Below are positions 1-8,311 of a stretch of DNA of 64,000 bases, piece by piece. The stretch spans positions 1,860,001-1,924,000 of the forward strand of contig NZ_OZ253579.1 of assembly GCF_965263005.1 (NCBI RefSeq), read 5' to 3'. Within the stretch, counting starts at the first letter, position 1, and every line of letters begins with the position of its first letter. A program made the position numbers and the translations under genes. This DNA comes from Rariloculus sp965263005 (GTDB lineage Bacteria; Pseudomonadota; Gammaproteobacteria; Steroidobacterales; Rariloculaceae). The notes beneath the pieces were generated by a model that worked only from the letters and a program-made list of their open reading frames with translations, ran no database searches and was not told where the DNA came from.

Positions 1-253
1 GGCCATTCGCCCGCGAACCGAAACACGGTGCGGCTTCGCCGATCTTCAGGGAACGAAGATCCCACCTTCAAACAAAAGGACTCCTACGTGATGTTTTAGT
101 GTGCCACACGTGCTCACTGCGCCAACCCCTGAAGGGGTCCTCCACTGCGTTCCGGCCCGCTCCGCGCGTGGCTGCGCTGCGCGCGTGCGTCTCAATAAAT
201 CATCACTTCGGAATCCTCCGGGGCGATTCATTCATCTACACAAGGATCAAACG

Positions 254-1171
254 ATGTACACACTCGAACACACTCAGGCCGTCTCTCCCACCGCCGTCAT
301 CTGCGAGAACCTCGAACAGTTCGGAGGCGCGCCCGCAAAAGGCGACCCCGATTCCCGAGCCATCTGGGATCGCGACGAGGCCCTCGCGGGCCTGGTCACC
401 ATCCTCGACAACTTCGTCGATGAGATCGCGCCCGACGGCACTCAGCTCGCCGACGAACGCGAGTCCCTGCTCTGGGGCTTCGTCAACACTCTGCACATGC
501 AGACCGTACGGCTGGACCGGGCGGTCGACCGGCTCGCGCCGGAGCTGAAAAACCTGCAGCGCGCCCAGGACGGGACCGAGATCAACGCCTGGGAACTGGA
601 GAGAATCATCGAGCGCGCCCGCAACCTCGGCGATCGCCGCGACGCCTTCGAGCAACTGCGCGATGCCGCCGCCGAGCATTACCGCCGCGACACCGGCAAA
701 ACCTGGCGCCCGCGACACGGCTCGCACACCAGCCGAACCGCGCAACTCACCTCCGCGGCAATCGATGCCCGCGACTTCCTCCGCGCCCGAGAGAACGAGA
801 AGACCCAGGCGCACCTGCCCGAAGGCACGCTCGTTGCCGTCACCGGCTCCAAGCCCGTCGAGAACGCCCAGACCATCTGCACCGCACTCGATCACGTCCA
901 CGGCAAGTATCCGGACATGGTGCTCGTGCATGGCGGCGGACCGGGTGCGGAGAAGATCGCGGCGCGTTGGGCCGAATCGAAGGGCGTCCACCAGGTCGTC
1001 TGCCGGCCCGACTGGAACACACACGGACGGGCCGCTCCGTTCCGGAGAAACGACCAGCTCCTGAAACTCCTGCCCAAGGGCCTCATCAGCTTCCCCGGCA
1101 GCGGCGTCTCCGAGAACCTCGTCGACAAGGCCACCCAGCTCGGTATCCCCGTCCACAGAATCGCGATCTGA
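254..1171 (+). CDS. DUF2493 (SLOG/YspA-like) domain protein
   Basis: This 305-aa protein has a helical, acidic N-terminal part (about 1-190) and a C-terminal DUF2493-type domain (about 192-305). That domain shows the Rossmann-like nucleotide-binding pattern VAVTGSK, then VLVHGGGPGAE and LISFPGSGVSENLV. DUF2493 belongs to the SLOG superfamily, thought to bind nucleotides or nucleotide-derived ligands. It is common on plasmids and conjugative elements, but its reaction is unknown. The frame is open upstream of 254; I chose that ATG because AAGGA lies just before it and the upstream codons look non-coding. A terminator follows. The family call is firm and the role is not. Confidence 0.85.
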   Translation: MYTLEHTQAVSPTAVICENLEQFGGAPAKGDPDSRAIWDRDEALAGLVTILDNFVDEIAPDGTQLADERESLLWGFVNTLHMQTVRLDRAVDRLAPELKNLQRAQDGTEINAWELERIIERARNLGDRRDAFEQLRDAAAEHYRRDTGKTWRPRHGSHTSRTAQLTSAAIDARDFLRARENEKTQAHLPEGTLVAVTGSKPVENAQTICTALDHVHGKYPDMVLVHGGGPGAEKIAARWAESKGVHQVVCRPDWNTHGRAAPFRRNDQLLKLLPKGLISFPGSGVSENLVDKATQLGIPVHRIAI

Positions 1172-1185
1172 CCGTCGCGCGCCTT

Positions 1186-1227
1186 CGCGGGCCGGGTTCC
1201 ATCTCGGGACTCGGCCCGCGTTTTTTT
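1186..1227 (+). terminator. Rho-independent terminator after the DUF2493 gene
   Basis: A perfect 9-bp stem (CGCGGGCCG at 1186-1194 with CGGCCCGCG at 1212-1220) is followed directly by seven T residues at 1221-1227. It begins 15 bases after the DUF2493 stop codon, as expected for an intrinsic terminator. Confidence 0.85.
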
Positions 1228-1284
1228 CGACCCGGTTCCGGCCCGGCGAACGCTGCGGCCCTGCCACGCAACAAGGAATACATC

Positions 1285-1512
1285 ATGAGCCGCATCACCT
1301 TCAAGCGCTCCGCAGAAGACGAATGGCGCGTCTACGACGACGACGGAGACCACGTCGGCGACGTCTACCGCCAACCCGACATTCTCAACCCCGGCGCTCA
1401 CTACTACATCGTCCACCTGGACGACGACCCGCGTGGATGGACTCGCGTTCACGATCGCTCGCGCGTCCGGGACGTCGCACAACGTATGCTGGACAGCCAT
1501 CCGTATTTTTGA
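1285..1512 (+). CDS. Small acidic hypothetical protein (75 aa)
   Basis: This short protein starts at an ATG with AAGGA 8-9 bases upstream. It begins MSRITFKRSAEDEW and is rich in Asp, Arg, Tyr and His, with a run of acidic residues around YDDDGDHVGDVY. It has no signal peptide or membrane segment. It lies downstream of the DUF2493 gene but beyond its terminator, so it is probably transcribed separately or by readthrough. I do not recognise the family. The composition and good ribosome binding site support a real gene. Confidence 0.6.
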   Translation: MSRITFKRSAEDEWRVYDDDGDHVGDVYRQPDILNPGAHYYIVHLDDDPRGWTRVHDRSRVRDVAQRMLDSHPYF

Positions 1513-2545
1513 TACGCGCGCCGGGCTTCGCCCGTGCGCCTCGCCGTCGTCAGCGGCCGTTCGCGTTCGCGAACGCCGCCTTCCTGCCGACGCGCCTTCC
1601 CGTCGCCGATCGAATGCCAAACCCATCGCTTCGGCACTGTACCCAACCATCGCTTGCCTTCCCGGAGCGCGTCGCCTTCGGCGCCGCGCTCCGCGGCGGC
1701 TGCGCCGCTGCTCACCGTCACAAGCAACCGACCGATCCCTGCTTTTCGTTTAACCAGGACGACGATATCTAGAACAGTCCGATGACGCTGCCGACGATCC
1801 TGTCCGTTTCGCCGATCCGTTCCCTGGTCTTGGGCGCGTCGCTTCGCGACCGGGCTACCCTGCCGAGCCCGCTTCGCGGTCTCGGCCCTTCGGGCGGGTA
1901 TCCCTCGCGCCTCCGCTCGCTTCGCCCGCTGCGCGGTCCCCTTGCCCGGGCGGCGTCGCCCCCCGTCGCCCCCCGGGCTCTCGCGCTGCGCAAGCTCCGC
2001 GCGAGAGGTAGCATGCGCCTCTCATCACCGACAACGCCCAGCCTCCCACACGTGCTCGGCCCGTCAACAGCTCCGCTGGACGGTCGTGCTCGATCTGCCG
2101 CCCGACCGCCTCGAAGAACTGTTCTGCCTGTCGCTACTCGACGGCGAGGAGTTTCACTCCATGCGCGACGCCGCCGCGGCCGTTGCCGACGCCGTCGCCC
2201 GCGACACCGAGTCCGACGCCGTCCGGCATTGAGCCGGACCCTTCGCCTCGCTCGTCCTCGCCGGCGTTCGCATTCGCGAACGCCACCTTGCTTGCTCCCG
2301 CGCCGACTCCCGTCCGCTCACTCGCCGCGGCGGCTCCCCTTCGGTTCCGGTCCCGGAACCGCTTTCCCCTTCGTTCGTTACCCTGGGTCAGGTCCTTCCT
2401 ACGCCCTTCGGCGGCTCGGCTCTCACACCCGACGCATCTCCGATGCCGGGCGCGCCATATCTGCGCAGCGGTGCGCAGGGATGCGCAGGACTACGCCAGA
2501 GCATGATAAATCCCGCTGAATCATGGTCCTGTCATGCCGGGAAAA
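1513..2545. other. Gene-poor, very GC-rich stretch with diverged repeats
   Basis: I find no convincing gene in this kilobase. Open frames exist on both strands, but their translations are low-complexity Arg/Pro/Ser/Ala. A repeated segment with a TTCGCGAA palindrome occurs at 1559-1577 and 2266-2284 (GTTCGC, then G or A, then TTCGCGAACGCC). One stretch, about 2076-2232, gives a protein-like tail (VVLDLPPDRLEELFCLSLLD and on to MRDAAAAVADAVARD). It has no good start and may be a gene remnant. Confidence 0.5.
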
Positions 2546-2731
2546 GTTCAGTCAATCTGACGGCACCGTTCAGTCAAATTGAATGCACGGATAAGTTGCT
2601 GATATTTCGGAGAAAAATGGCAAACTCCCGGACCGCTTACCAGCCCGCGTATGCTCACCGATATACGCGTTCACTCAAATTGACTGAACGCTAATTCCCG
2701 GCAGCCTACAGGAGCATTCAACTTGACTGCT
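2546..2731. promoter_or_regulatory. Cluster of TTGA/TCAA palindromic sites (operator or oriT candidate)
   Basis: Four related sites are visible. The best, at 2669-2689, has half-sites GTTCACTCAA and TTGACTGAAC around one central base, a near-perfect inverted repeat that extends by GC on each side. A second at 2568-2588 begins GTTCAGTCAAATTGA. A half-site GTTCAGTCAA lies at 2546-2555, 22 bp before the second. A degenerate copy (ATTCAACTTGACTGC) lies near 2716-2730. They sit upstream of a ribbon-helix-helix protein gene, so they may be its binding sites. Whether this is an operator, an iteron set or part of a transfer origin cannot be decided from sequence. Confidence 0.55.
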
Positions 2732-2810
2732 CGTATGCGGCTTGATCCGGGCCGATTCCCATGTCCAGACCGGCACTTCCGAATCGGAACATTGAATTAT
2801 TCTCTGCGAA

Positions 2811-2844
2811 TTCCGGCACAATTGGCCGGAAAATTGTTCCGGAA
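2811..2844 (+). promoter_or_regulatory. Inverted repeats directly upstream of the RHH gene
   Basis: TTCCGGC (2811-2817) and GCCGGAA (2825-2831) form a 7-bp stem around a 7-base spacer. A perfect TTCCGGAA palindrome follows at 2837-2844. The pair ends 15 bases before the start codon at 2860, a typical place for an autoregulatory operator of a ribbon-helix-helix repressor. Confidence 0.45.
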
Positions 2845-2859
2845 AATTTGGAAAACCAC

Positions 2860-3171
2860 ATGGCCAAGACACTGTCGAAGACCGTTCGAGTGACCGAAGA
2901 GCAATGGAATCGCGTCGAAAATGCAGCCAGAAAACGCAACGAATCGCCCAATCATCTGCTGGTCAAGCTGGCAATGGATGCACTCGACCGGCACGAATGG
3001 CCCCGAACCGAGCTCGAAATCCACCTCTTGCGGTCGAGTTTGTTCACCGCCCAGGCCACGGCGAGGGACATGATCGCGAAGGGGAGAAGCGAGGAGATTG
3101 AGGAGATTCGGCGCGAAGTTTCCAAAATCGCACCCGACCTGCCACCCGGTGGCACCGACGATAGAGGATAA
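2860..3171 (+). CDS. Ribbon-helix-helix DNA-binding protein
   Basis: The 103-aa product starts MAKTLSKTVRVTEEQWNRVE. A short beta strand (KTVRVTEEQ) is followed by two helices (NRVENAARKRNE, then SPNHLLVKLAMDALDR), the ribbon-helix-helix layout used by small dimeric repressors and by relaxosome accessory proteins such as TraY and MobC. The remaining 60 residues are charged and probably helical. The open frame extends upstream to 2761, but residues before 2860 look non-coding and overlap the inverted repeats. A role in autoregulation or in binding the nearby palindromes is inferred, not shown. Confidence 0.65.
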   Translation: MAKTLSKTVRVTEEQWNRVENAARKRNESPNHLLVKLAMDALDRHEWPRTELEIHLLRSSLFTAQATARDMIAKGRSEEIEEIRREVSKIAPDLPPGGTDDRG

Positions 3172-3700
3172 TATCTCGCTGTACATCGGGAAAGGTGTTT
3201 GCGGGGCCTCGCGCGTCCTCTGCGGGAATGCGATCATGAATAAATTCCCCAACCATACGGAGCAAATCCCCGGCAGAGTATTTCTCCAACATGCTCGTCA
3301 AATGCCTTCAGCCGCAGGGTCGGCGGCTCGCAGCGACTGGGCAGCGACCGAGGCGTTCGGCAAGCAGGCGATGGCACGATGGTGACCCAAGCGGATGTAG
3401 CGACAACCTCGTTCGCCCGAGGCTCAACATTCCGTGCGACAATGATCGCTACGCACTGCAAAAGTGGCAACCTTCGACAAGGAGTCGCGCATTTTCCACC
3501 GAGCACTTCCCAAGGTTCTCTGAAGCCTCTGCCTCCTACGGTGATCGGAGAGGCTCGCCTGTTTACCCCGTTTTGCTCGCTCGAGGCTCAACGTTACGCA
3601 GTCGTTTTCCCAAGCACCATAAACGAATAATGCTGCGGCAAGCATCCCCGCATCCGTCACGCCTATAATCGGCGCTGTTACCCGGCTCCCGCCATCCAAC
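3172..3700. other. No gene seen
   Basis: I see no supported gene here. The open frames on both strands have poor composition and no ribosome binding sites. The 3' part presumably contains the promoter of the gene starting at 3701. Confidence 0.4.
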
Positions 3701-5209
3701 ATGCGTAGAATCCCCTTCAACGACACGTACAAACAATGGCGCAATCGCGCCCGCAAGTACGATCCTGAATCGATCGTGCGAGAGTCGCTTCGTTGCCTTC
3801 GCGAGGCCTCAATCGATCAGGTTGAGGAATTCAGGACGGCCCCCTGGCGTACGCTCCTTATAGTCAAGTGGGTGTGTCAGGACAAATATCTCGACGGCAA
3901 GATCGCGCCCGCAATCACTACAGGGCAGCTCAATGACTTGCGCCAGCGACTCTGGGAATTTCCCCAACACCTGGATCGAAGCAACCGCGAAACCATGCCA
4001 CCACAACTGCTCTTTAGGCGGATCCTGCGTTCTCAGAAAGGCTTTCAACGCGACATCACAATGAGTTTCGTGCGCGAAGCCGCGTTGCTTGCCGAACAGA
4101 ACGAAAATTACCCTCTTCGTAGACGCTTCAAGGAAAAAACCGGATTTGACGTTCTCGACTTTATCGATCTTTCGCTTGCAACATTCGGTGCTGTCATCAA
4201 GGGAAACCGCTTGCTCCGCGACGACTGGTTCTCGTCGCTTCACAAGACCTATTCCGGAGCTCTCGTCTCCGCCTATCAATCATCCGTCTCACGAACGTAC
4301 CCTGAATTGCTGGCATTTTTCCGCGCACTGCCTGACGCAAGCCGCAAGGTTGCATCAGAGTACTTCGAGTTTCCGGTACTAACGCGTTATCCTTTCTTTC
4401 GCACGAGCGAGGGGATGATCTGCTGGCACCCGATGGTTTTCTACCGCGGGCTGGAAGACTTCGTGCATTCTGTGATGAGTGAAGAAGGGCAAGACTATAT
4501 AGGGCCGTTTAGTAAATTGTTCGAGCGGCATGTCGTAGCCGAGTCGAGGAAGGTACCAACCCGGTTCATCGGCGAAGACGATCTGCGTGAGCATATTGCC
4601 CCCAAGACAAAAGTACCGGACGGGCTACTGTCTTTTCGTGATTGCAACGTATTTGTCGAATCAAAAGCGGCGCTTTTCAACGAATCCGCCATGACTGTAG
4701 GACATCGCAAGTACTTCGCCCGTATGACAAGGCCGATACCTGCCGCGGTGGAACAAGCTTGGGCGACATCCGTTTCGCTTCGTGAGCAGCGAAGCGCTCC
4801 GGCTGACGTGCTCAATGCCGACACCGATTACCTGCTCGTAGTTACGAACAAGGAACTGGCGCCAACCAGAGGAACGGCATTGGCATCGATGTACCCAAAG
4901 GGTACGTTGGACTATCCCAATGCCGAAGCTGAGCGATTGCTGCCCCTCAGCCGTGTGTACGTCCTTGCCATCGACGAATTCGAGCGCCTTACAAACGCCG
5001 CGGCCAGCGCCCAGGTTGACATGCCCGCATTCCTCGCGTCCTGTGTCGAGCACGACAAGACGCCAGTGCAATCGGTACACCTTTTCGAGCAGCACCTTGA
5101 CCGGCAGCAAGTGCGCTCAAACTATTCCGATCTGGTTGAGCGTGCATTTGACAATGGTATGTCCCGGATTGAAAAAACCTTGAGTGCTTCAACTGGCATA
5201 CTACGGTGA
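3701..5209 (+). CDS. Hypothetical protein with PD-(D/E)XK-like nuclease signature
   Basis: I do not recognise this 502-aa soluble protein as a named family. A stretch in the second half reads VPDG (Pro306-Asp307) and, 13 residues later, FVESK (Glu320-Ser321-Lys322). That spacing and the hydrophobic strand before ESK match the PD-(D/E)XK nuclease core. The N-terminal 300 residues are mixed alpha/beta with no obvious ATPase motif. The base composition is lower in GC than the tra genes, and it stands alone between a gene-free stretch and an IS21 element. It is probably a defence cargo gene, but that is inferred from the motif and location only. Confidence 0.6.
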   Translation: MRRIPFNDTYKQWRNRARKYDPESIVRESLRCLREASIDQVEEFRTAPWRTLLIVKWVCQDKYLDGKIAPAITTGQLNDLRQRLWEFPQHLDRSNRETMPPQLLFRRILRSQKGFQRDITMSFVREAALLAEQNENYPLRRRFKEKTGFDVLDFIDLSLATFGAVIKGNRLLRDDWFSSLHKTYSGALVSAYQSSVSRTYPELLAFFRALPDASRKVASEYFEFPVLTRYPFFRTSEGMICWHPMVFYRGLEDFVHSVMSEEGQDYIGPFSKLFERHVVAESRKVPTRFIGEDDLREHIAPKTKVPDGLLSFRDCNVFVESKAALFNESAMTVGHRKYFARMTRPIPAAVEQAWATSVSLREQRSAPADVLNADTDYLLVVTNKELAPTRGTALASMYPKGTLDYPNAEAERLLPLSRVYVLAIDEFERLTNAAASAQVDMPAFLASCVEHDKTPVQSVHLFEQHLDRQQVRSNYSDLVERAFDNGMSRIEKTLSASTGILR

Positions 5210-5498
5210 ACTCTCGATAGCAACTTGCGTGGTGTAAGTCGGCGTGTGTTTTGCGTGGACATTTCGCTAACGGTAACAGCGCTCATCGAGTTCATCAGGC
5301 ACAAAAGCAGGCGATTGGGATGCTGGAGACTGCATAGTGGGACAACGGCGATAGGAAGCCATGGGTGTCAATATTTTCCACGCCGATTAACAGGCAACGG
5401 TCAGCCGCGTGAAGATCGTGCACGGAACCCAGTCTGGGACGTTGCGGCTCACTACCGCGAACCAGAACTATGCACCGGTCACTTGCCTCCCTGAGAAG

Positions 5499-5504
5499 GT
5501 CGGC
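5499..5504. repeat. Target-site duplication, left copy (GTCGGC)
   Basis: GTCGGC directly precedes the left end of the IS21-family element and is repeated directly after its right end at 8182-8187. A 6-bp duplication is within the usual range for IS21-family insertions. Confidence 0.85.
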
Positions 5505-5600
5505 TGCGTATTCCCTTGAAAGTTACCAGCCGATCCCTGTCAAAGTTACCAGTCAATCCCGTTCAAAAGTACCACCCGATCCACGGCAAAGTTACCGCGT
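5505..5600. repeat. Left terminal repeat array of the IS21 element
   Basis: After the TGCGTATTC tip, the motif AGTTACC (or AGTACC) occurs at about 5522, 5545, 5568 and 5591. These are the kind of internally repeated transposase-binding sites seen in IS21-type ends. This end is downstream of istB. Confidence 0.75.
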
Positions 5601-5652
5601 GGGCGGTGGCCGACGAGCGATCCCTCGGAGCGACGCGACGCGGGGGCGGACG

Positions 5653-6411
5653 TTATGGCTGAGCTGTGAGTGATCCACCTCCTTTGGCTTTGATTTTACG
5701 CATGGATTCTCCCTTCAGCGCGATGCGATAGGCATTGTGCACGAGGCGGTCAAGGATCGCATCGGCATGGGTCGGTTCGCCGATCATTTTGTGCCAGTGC
5801 TCGACGGGTAACTGACTGGTGACCAATGTGGAGCGTTGTTCATGGCGATCCTCGAGGATTTCCAGCAGATCGCGGCGCTGGGGGGCGGTGAGCTTGGCCA
5901 GTCCCCAGTCGTCTAGGATGATGACGTCGGTTCGGGCCAGCTTCTTCATGACCTTCGGATAGCGGCCATCGCCGTGGGCGTAGCCGAGTTCATCGAACAA
6001 CCGCGAGAGGCGATGGTACTGTACGGTGAAGCCGTCGCGGCAGGCCTTGTTGGCCAACGCGCACGCGATCCACGATTTACCGGTACCTGTGGGCCCGGTG
6101 ATCAGCAAGTTGAGCCGTTTCTTGATCCATTGCCCGGTGATGAGTCGATTCATCAGGGCCTTGTCCAGTCCGCGCGGGTGGCGATAGTCCAGATCCTCGA
6201 CGACGGCGGACTGGCGCAGCCGTGCGTTGCGCAGCCGGCAGTTCAGCCGTCGTTCGGCGCGGCAGGTGGCCTCATGATCGAGCAACAGCCCGAGCCGTTC
6301 CTCGAAACTCAACGCCTCGATGTCGGTCATGGCCTGCTGGTCCAACAGCGCTTGTCGCATGCCGATGAGGCGCAGCTCGGCGAGTTTTTCAACGGTGGGG
6401 TGATACAACAT
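5653..6411 (-). CDS. istB: IS21-family helper ATPase IstB
   Basis: The 252-aa product is the AAA+ transposition helper that assembles on target DNA and activates the IstA transposase. It has the IstB Walker A motif (LLITGPTGTGKSWIACALA, about residues 103-121), Walker B (DVIILDDWGL) and the usual sensor region ending LVTSQLP. Length matches the family (about 250 aa). It starts 18 bases after the istA stop and is presumably cotranscribed with it. Its stop lies in the left end of the IS. Confidence 0.95.
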   Translation of the reverse strand: MLYHPTVEKLAELRLIGMRQALLDQQAMTDIEALSFEERLGLLLDHEATCRAERRLNCRLRNARLRQSAVVEDLDYRHPRGLDKALMNRLITGQWIKKRLNLLITGPTGTGKSWIACALANKACRDGFTVQYHRLSRLFDELGYAHGDGRYPKVMKKLARTDVIILDDWGLAKLTAPQRRDLLEILEDRHEQRSTLVTSQLPVEHWHKMIGEPTHADAILDRLVHNAYRIALKGESMRKIKAKGGGSLTAQP

Positions 6412-6429
6412 GGTGCAGGCCCTCGTGGG

Positions 6430-7968
6430 TTATTGGTAGTAGTCCGGTCCGCGCAGGTTGTCGTGATCGATCTCGGGCGGTTCCGGGGTGCGCGGTGGCA
6501 GGGGTTTGCGATCCAGGTCGTTTTTCAGGATCGCCTCGACGTTCTTGTAGGCGTGGGCGCCGAGCGCCAGCGCCCGCCGGCAGGCGGCCTCCAGGCGCTT
6601 CTCGCCGAAGCGTTTGCCCAGCCGCATGAGGCCCAGGCAACTGCGAAAGCCCTGTTCCGGATGCACGCGCGCGGCCAGGATGTGCTTGACCAGCGCCGCA
6701 GTGGAAGGTCCGGTCTTGCCGGCCCAGCACACGAGCCGCTGCGGCGTCCACTCGGCCTGGGCGCGATGACGCTCGGGCATGTGCTCGGCCAGCGTGGTGT
6801 GGCTGCCGCGTCGGCGGCTGCGGGCATGACTGGCCACGCGCCGGCCCTTGTGCAGCAGTTCCACCGTGTTGGCCGTCACTCGCGCCTCAAGCTGTTGTTT
6901 CACCAACTGATAGGGGACCGAGTAGTAGTGCCGGTCGATCTCCACGTGATAGTCCATGTGCACGCGCACCGTTTTCCATTCGGCGTACTCATAGGGCCGC
7001 GGCGGCAACGGCCGCATCGCCGGACGGTCCAGCGACTCGAACAGCTCACGCCGGCTACCGGGCAACTTCTTGAACGGCCGCGCGTTGAGCGGCTCGAGCC
7101 ACTCGCCAATGGCCTCGTTGAGCTCGGTCAGGGAGAACACACGGCGATGGCGCAGCCGCGCCAGGATCCATCTTTCGACTACTTGCACGCCCGTCTCGGC
7201 TTTCGCCTTATCCCTCGGTTTCGCCGGCCGTGTGGGCAAAATCGCCACCCCGTAGTGCTCGCCCAACTCCCGATACGTGCGGTTCAGTCGCGGTTCGTAG
7301 CGGTGCGCCTTGTTCACGCCGGACTTCAGGTTGTCCGGCACAAGGATCTCCGGCACCGCCCCGAAGTACTCGAACGTGCGCACATGCGAGCCGATCCAGT
7401 CCTCCATCGCCTGCGACCAGGTCGCCTCGGCATACGTGTAATTGGACGCGCCCATCACCGCGACGAACACCTGCGCGGGACAAACCTCGCCGCTGCGCCG
7501 GTCGATCACCGAGGCCGTCTGCCCGGCGTAATCGACGAACAGCTTCTCCCCGGCCCGGTGGTCCTGGCGCATCACCACGTCGAGGCGGTTCCGCCAGGCC
7601 CTGTAGTGACGGCAAAACGTCGTGTATTGATAACCGTTCGGATGCGCCGCCTTGTACTCGTCCCACAGCAGCAGCAGCGTCATGTCCTTGCGCTTCATCT
7701 CCCGGTGCACGACCACCCAATCGGGCTGCGCACGCGCCTCGCTCGGCGGCGGCGGCGGCGGAAACAACCGCCGCTCCAACTCCGCGTCGTCCAGCTCCGC
7801 CGGCAACGGCCACGACAGTCCGCAGGCACGCGCCCGCTCGATATACCTCAACACCGTCGGGTGGCTCAGACCGCTGCTGTGCGCGATCTGGCGCACGCTC
7901 AGACCCAACTCCCACTTCAACCGCAATATTTCCCTGACTCGACGCATGGCTATTCTGGACCTCGGCAT
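6430..7968 (-). CDS. istA: IS21-family transposase IstA
   Basis: The 512-aa protein has an N-terminal helix-turn-helix (LRLKWELGLSVRQIAHSSGL, then SHPTVLRYIERA), then an RNase H-fold DDE integrase core. Likely acidic residues are the Asp of EKLFVDYAGQ, the Asp of LVPDNLKSGV and the Glu of KAETGVQVVE. A C-terminal beta-rich domain follows (YHVEIDRHYYSVP). GGAGGCAGGCAG precedes the ATG. Length and order (istA then istB) are standard, with no frameshift. Confidence 0.95.
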   Translation of the reverse strand: MPRSRIAMRRVREILRLKWELGLSVRQIAHSSGLSHPTVLRYIERARACGLSWPLPAELDDAELERRLFPPPPPPSEARAQPDWVVVHREMKRKDMTLLLLWDEYKAAHPNGYQYTTFCRHYRAWRNRLDVVMRQDHRAGEKLFVDYAGQTASVIDRRSGEVCPAQVFVAVMGASNYTYAEATWSQAMEDWIGSHVRTFEYFGAVPEILVPDNLKSGVNKAHRYEPRLNRTYRELGEHYGVAILPTRPAKPRDKAKAETGVQVVERWILARLRHRRVFSLTELNEAIGEWLEPLNARPFKKLPGSRRELFESLDRPAMRPLPPRPYEYAEWKTVRVHMDYHVEIDRHYYSVPYQLVKQQLEARVTANTVELLHKGRRVASHARSRRRGSHTTLAEHMPERHRAQAEWTPQRLVCWAGKTGPSTAALVKHILAARVHPEQGFRSCLGLMRLGKRFGEKRLEAACRRALALGAHAYKNVEAILKNDLDRKPLPPRTPEPPEIDHDNLRGPDYYQ

Positions 7969-8049
7969 CTGCCTGCCTCCCGTGTTGGAAAACAGGCAGC
8001 CTACTCAGCCCGACATCCGCGCTGCCGCAGCGCTCCGGGGGGGGTCGCT

Positions 8050-8181
8050 TTCGCCCGATACGGGCGGTAACTTTCAGCCGAAACAGGTGGTACGTTTCAG
8101 CGAGAATCGGTGGTAACTTTCAGGGAGAATCAGTGGTACGTTTCAGCGAGAATCACCGGTACATTTCGCGGAGAATACGCA
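8050..8181. repeat. Right terminal repeat array of the IS21 element
   Basis: Five related copies of a roughly 22-bp unit (GGTAACTTTCAG, GGTACGTTTCAG or GGTACATTTCGC, each followed by a variant of GAGAAT) run up to the terminal GAATACGCA at 8173-8181, the reverse complement of the left tip TGCGTATTC. This end is upstream of istA. Confidence 0.75.
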
Positions 8182-8187
8182 GTCGGC
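8182..8187. repeat. Target-site duplication, right copy (GTCGGC)
   Basis: This is the second copy of the 6-bp duplication that flanks the IS21-family element; the first is at 5499-5504. Confidence 0.85.
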
Positions 8188-8311
8188 ATCATCGCAACGA
8201 AGCTGCGGTTGTTCCGGCGGCCTTGACCGATTCAACGCCACCGACACGGGGCGGCCAACCATCAGGCAATAATTGTCTCTGTACGACCGGCACAAGATTT
8301 TCCCAAGTAGT

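Larger units (their letters stand above)
5505..8181 (-). mobile_element. IS21-family insertion sequence (2,677 bp), intact
   Basis: The element carries istA and istB on the minus strand and has matching ends: the left starts TGCGTATTC, and the right, read inwards on the minus strand, also starts TGCGTATTC. Both ends hold arrays of short repeats (GTTACCA or GTACCA with spacers on the left; GGTAACTTTCAG, GGTACGTTTCAG and GGTACATTTCGC on the right), as expected for IS21 multi-site ends. A 6-bp GTCGGC duplication flanks it. Both genes are full length, so it looks like a recent and possibly active insertion. It separates the 502-aa nuclease-like gene from the DUF262/methylase pair. Confidence 0.92.

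Noticed and set aside
5974..8070. Very long plus-strand open frame (698 aa)
   Set aside because: It is antisense to istA and istB, whose motifs are clear; it has no coding features of its own.
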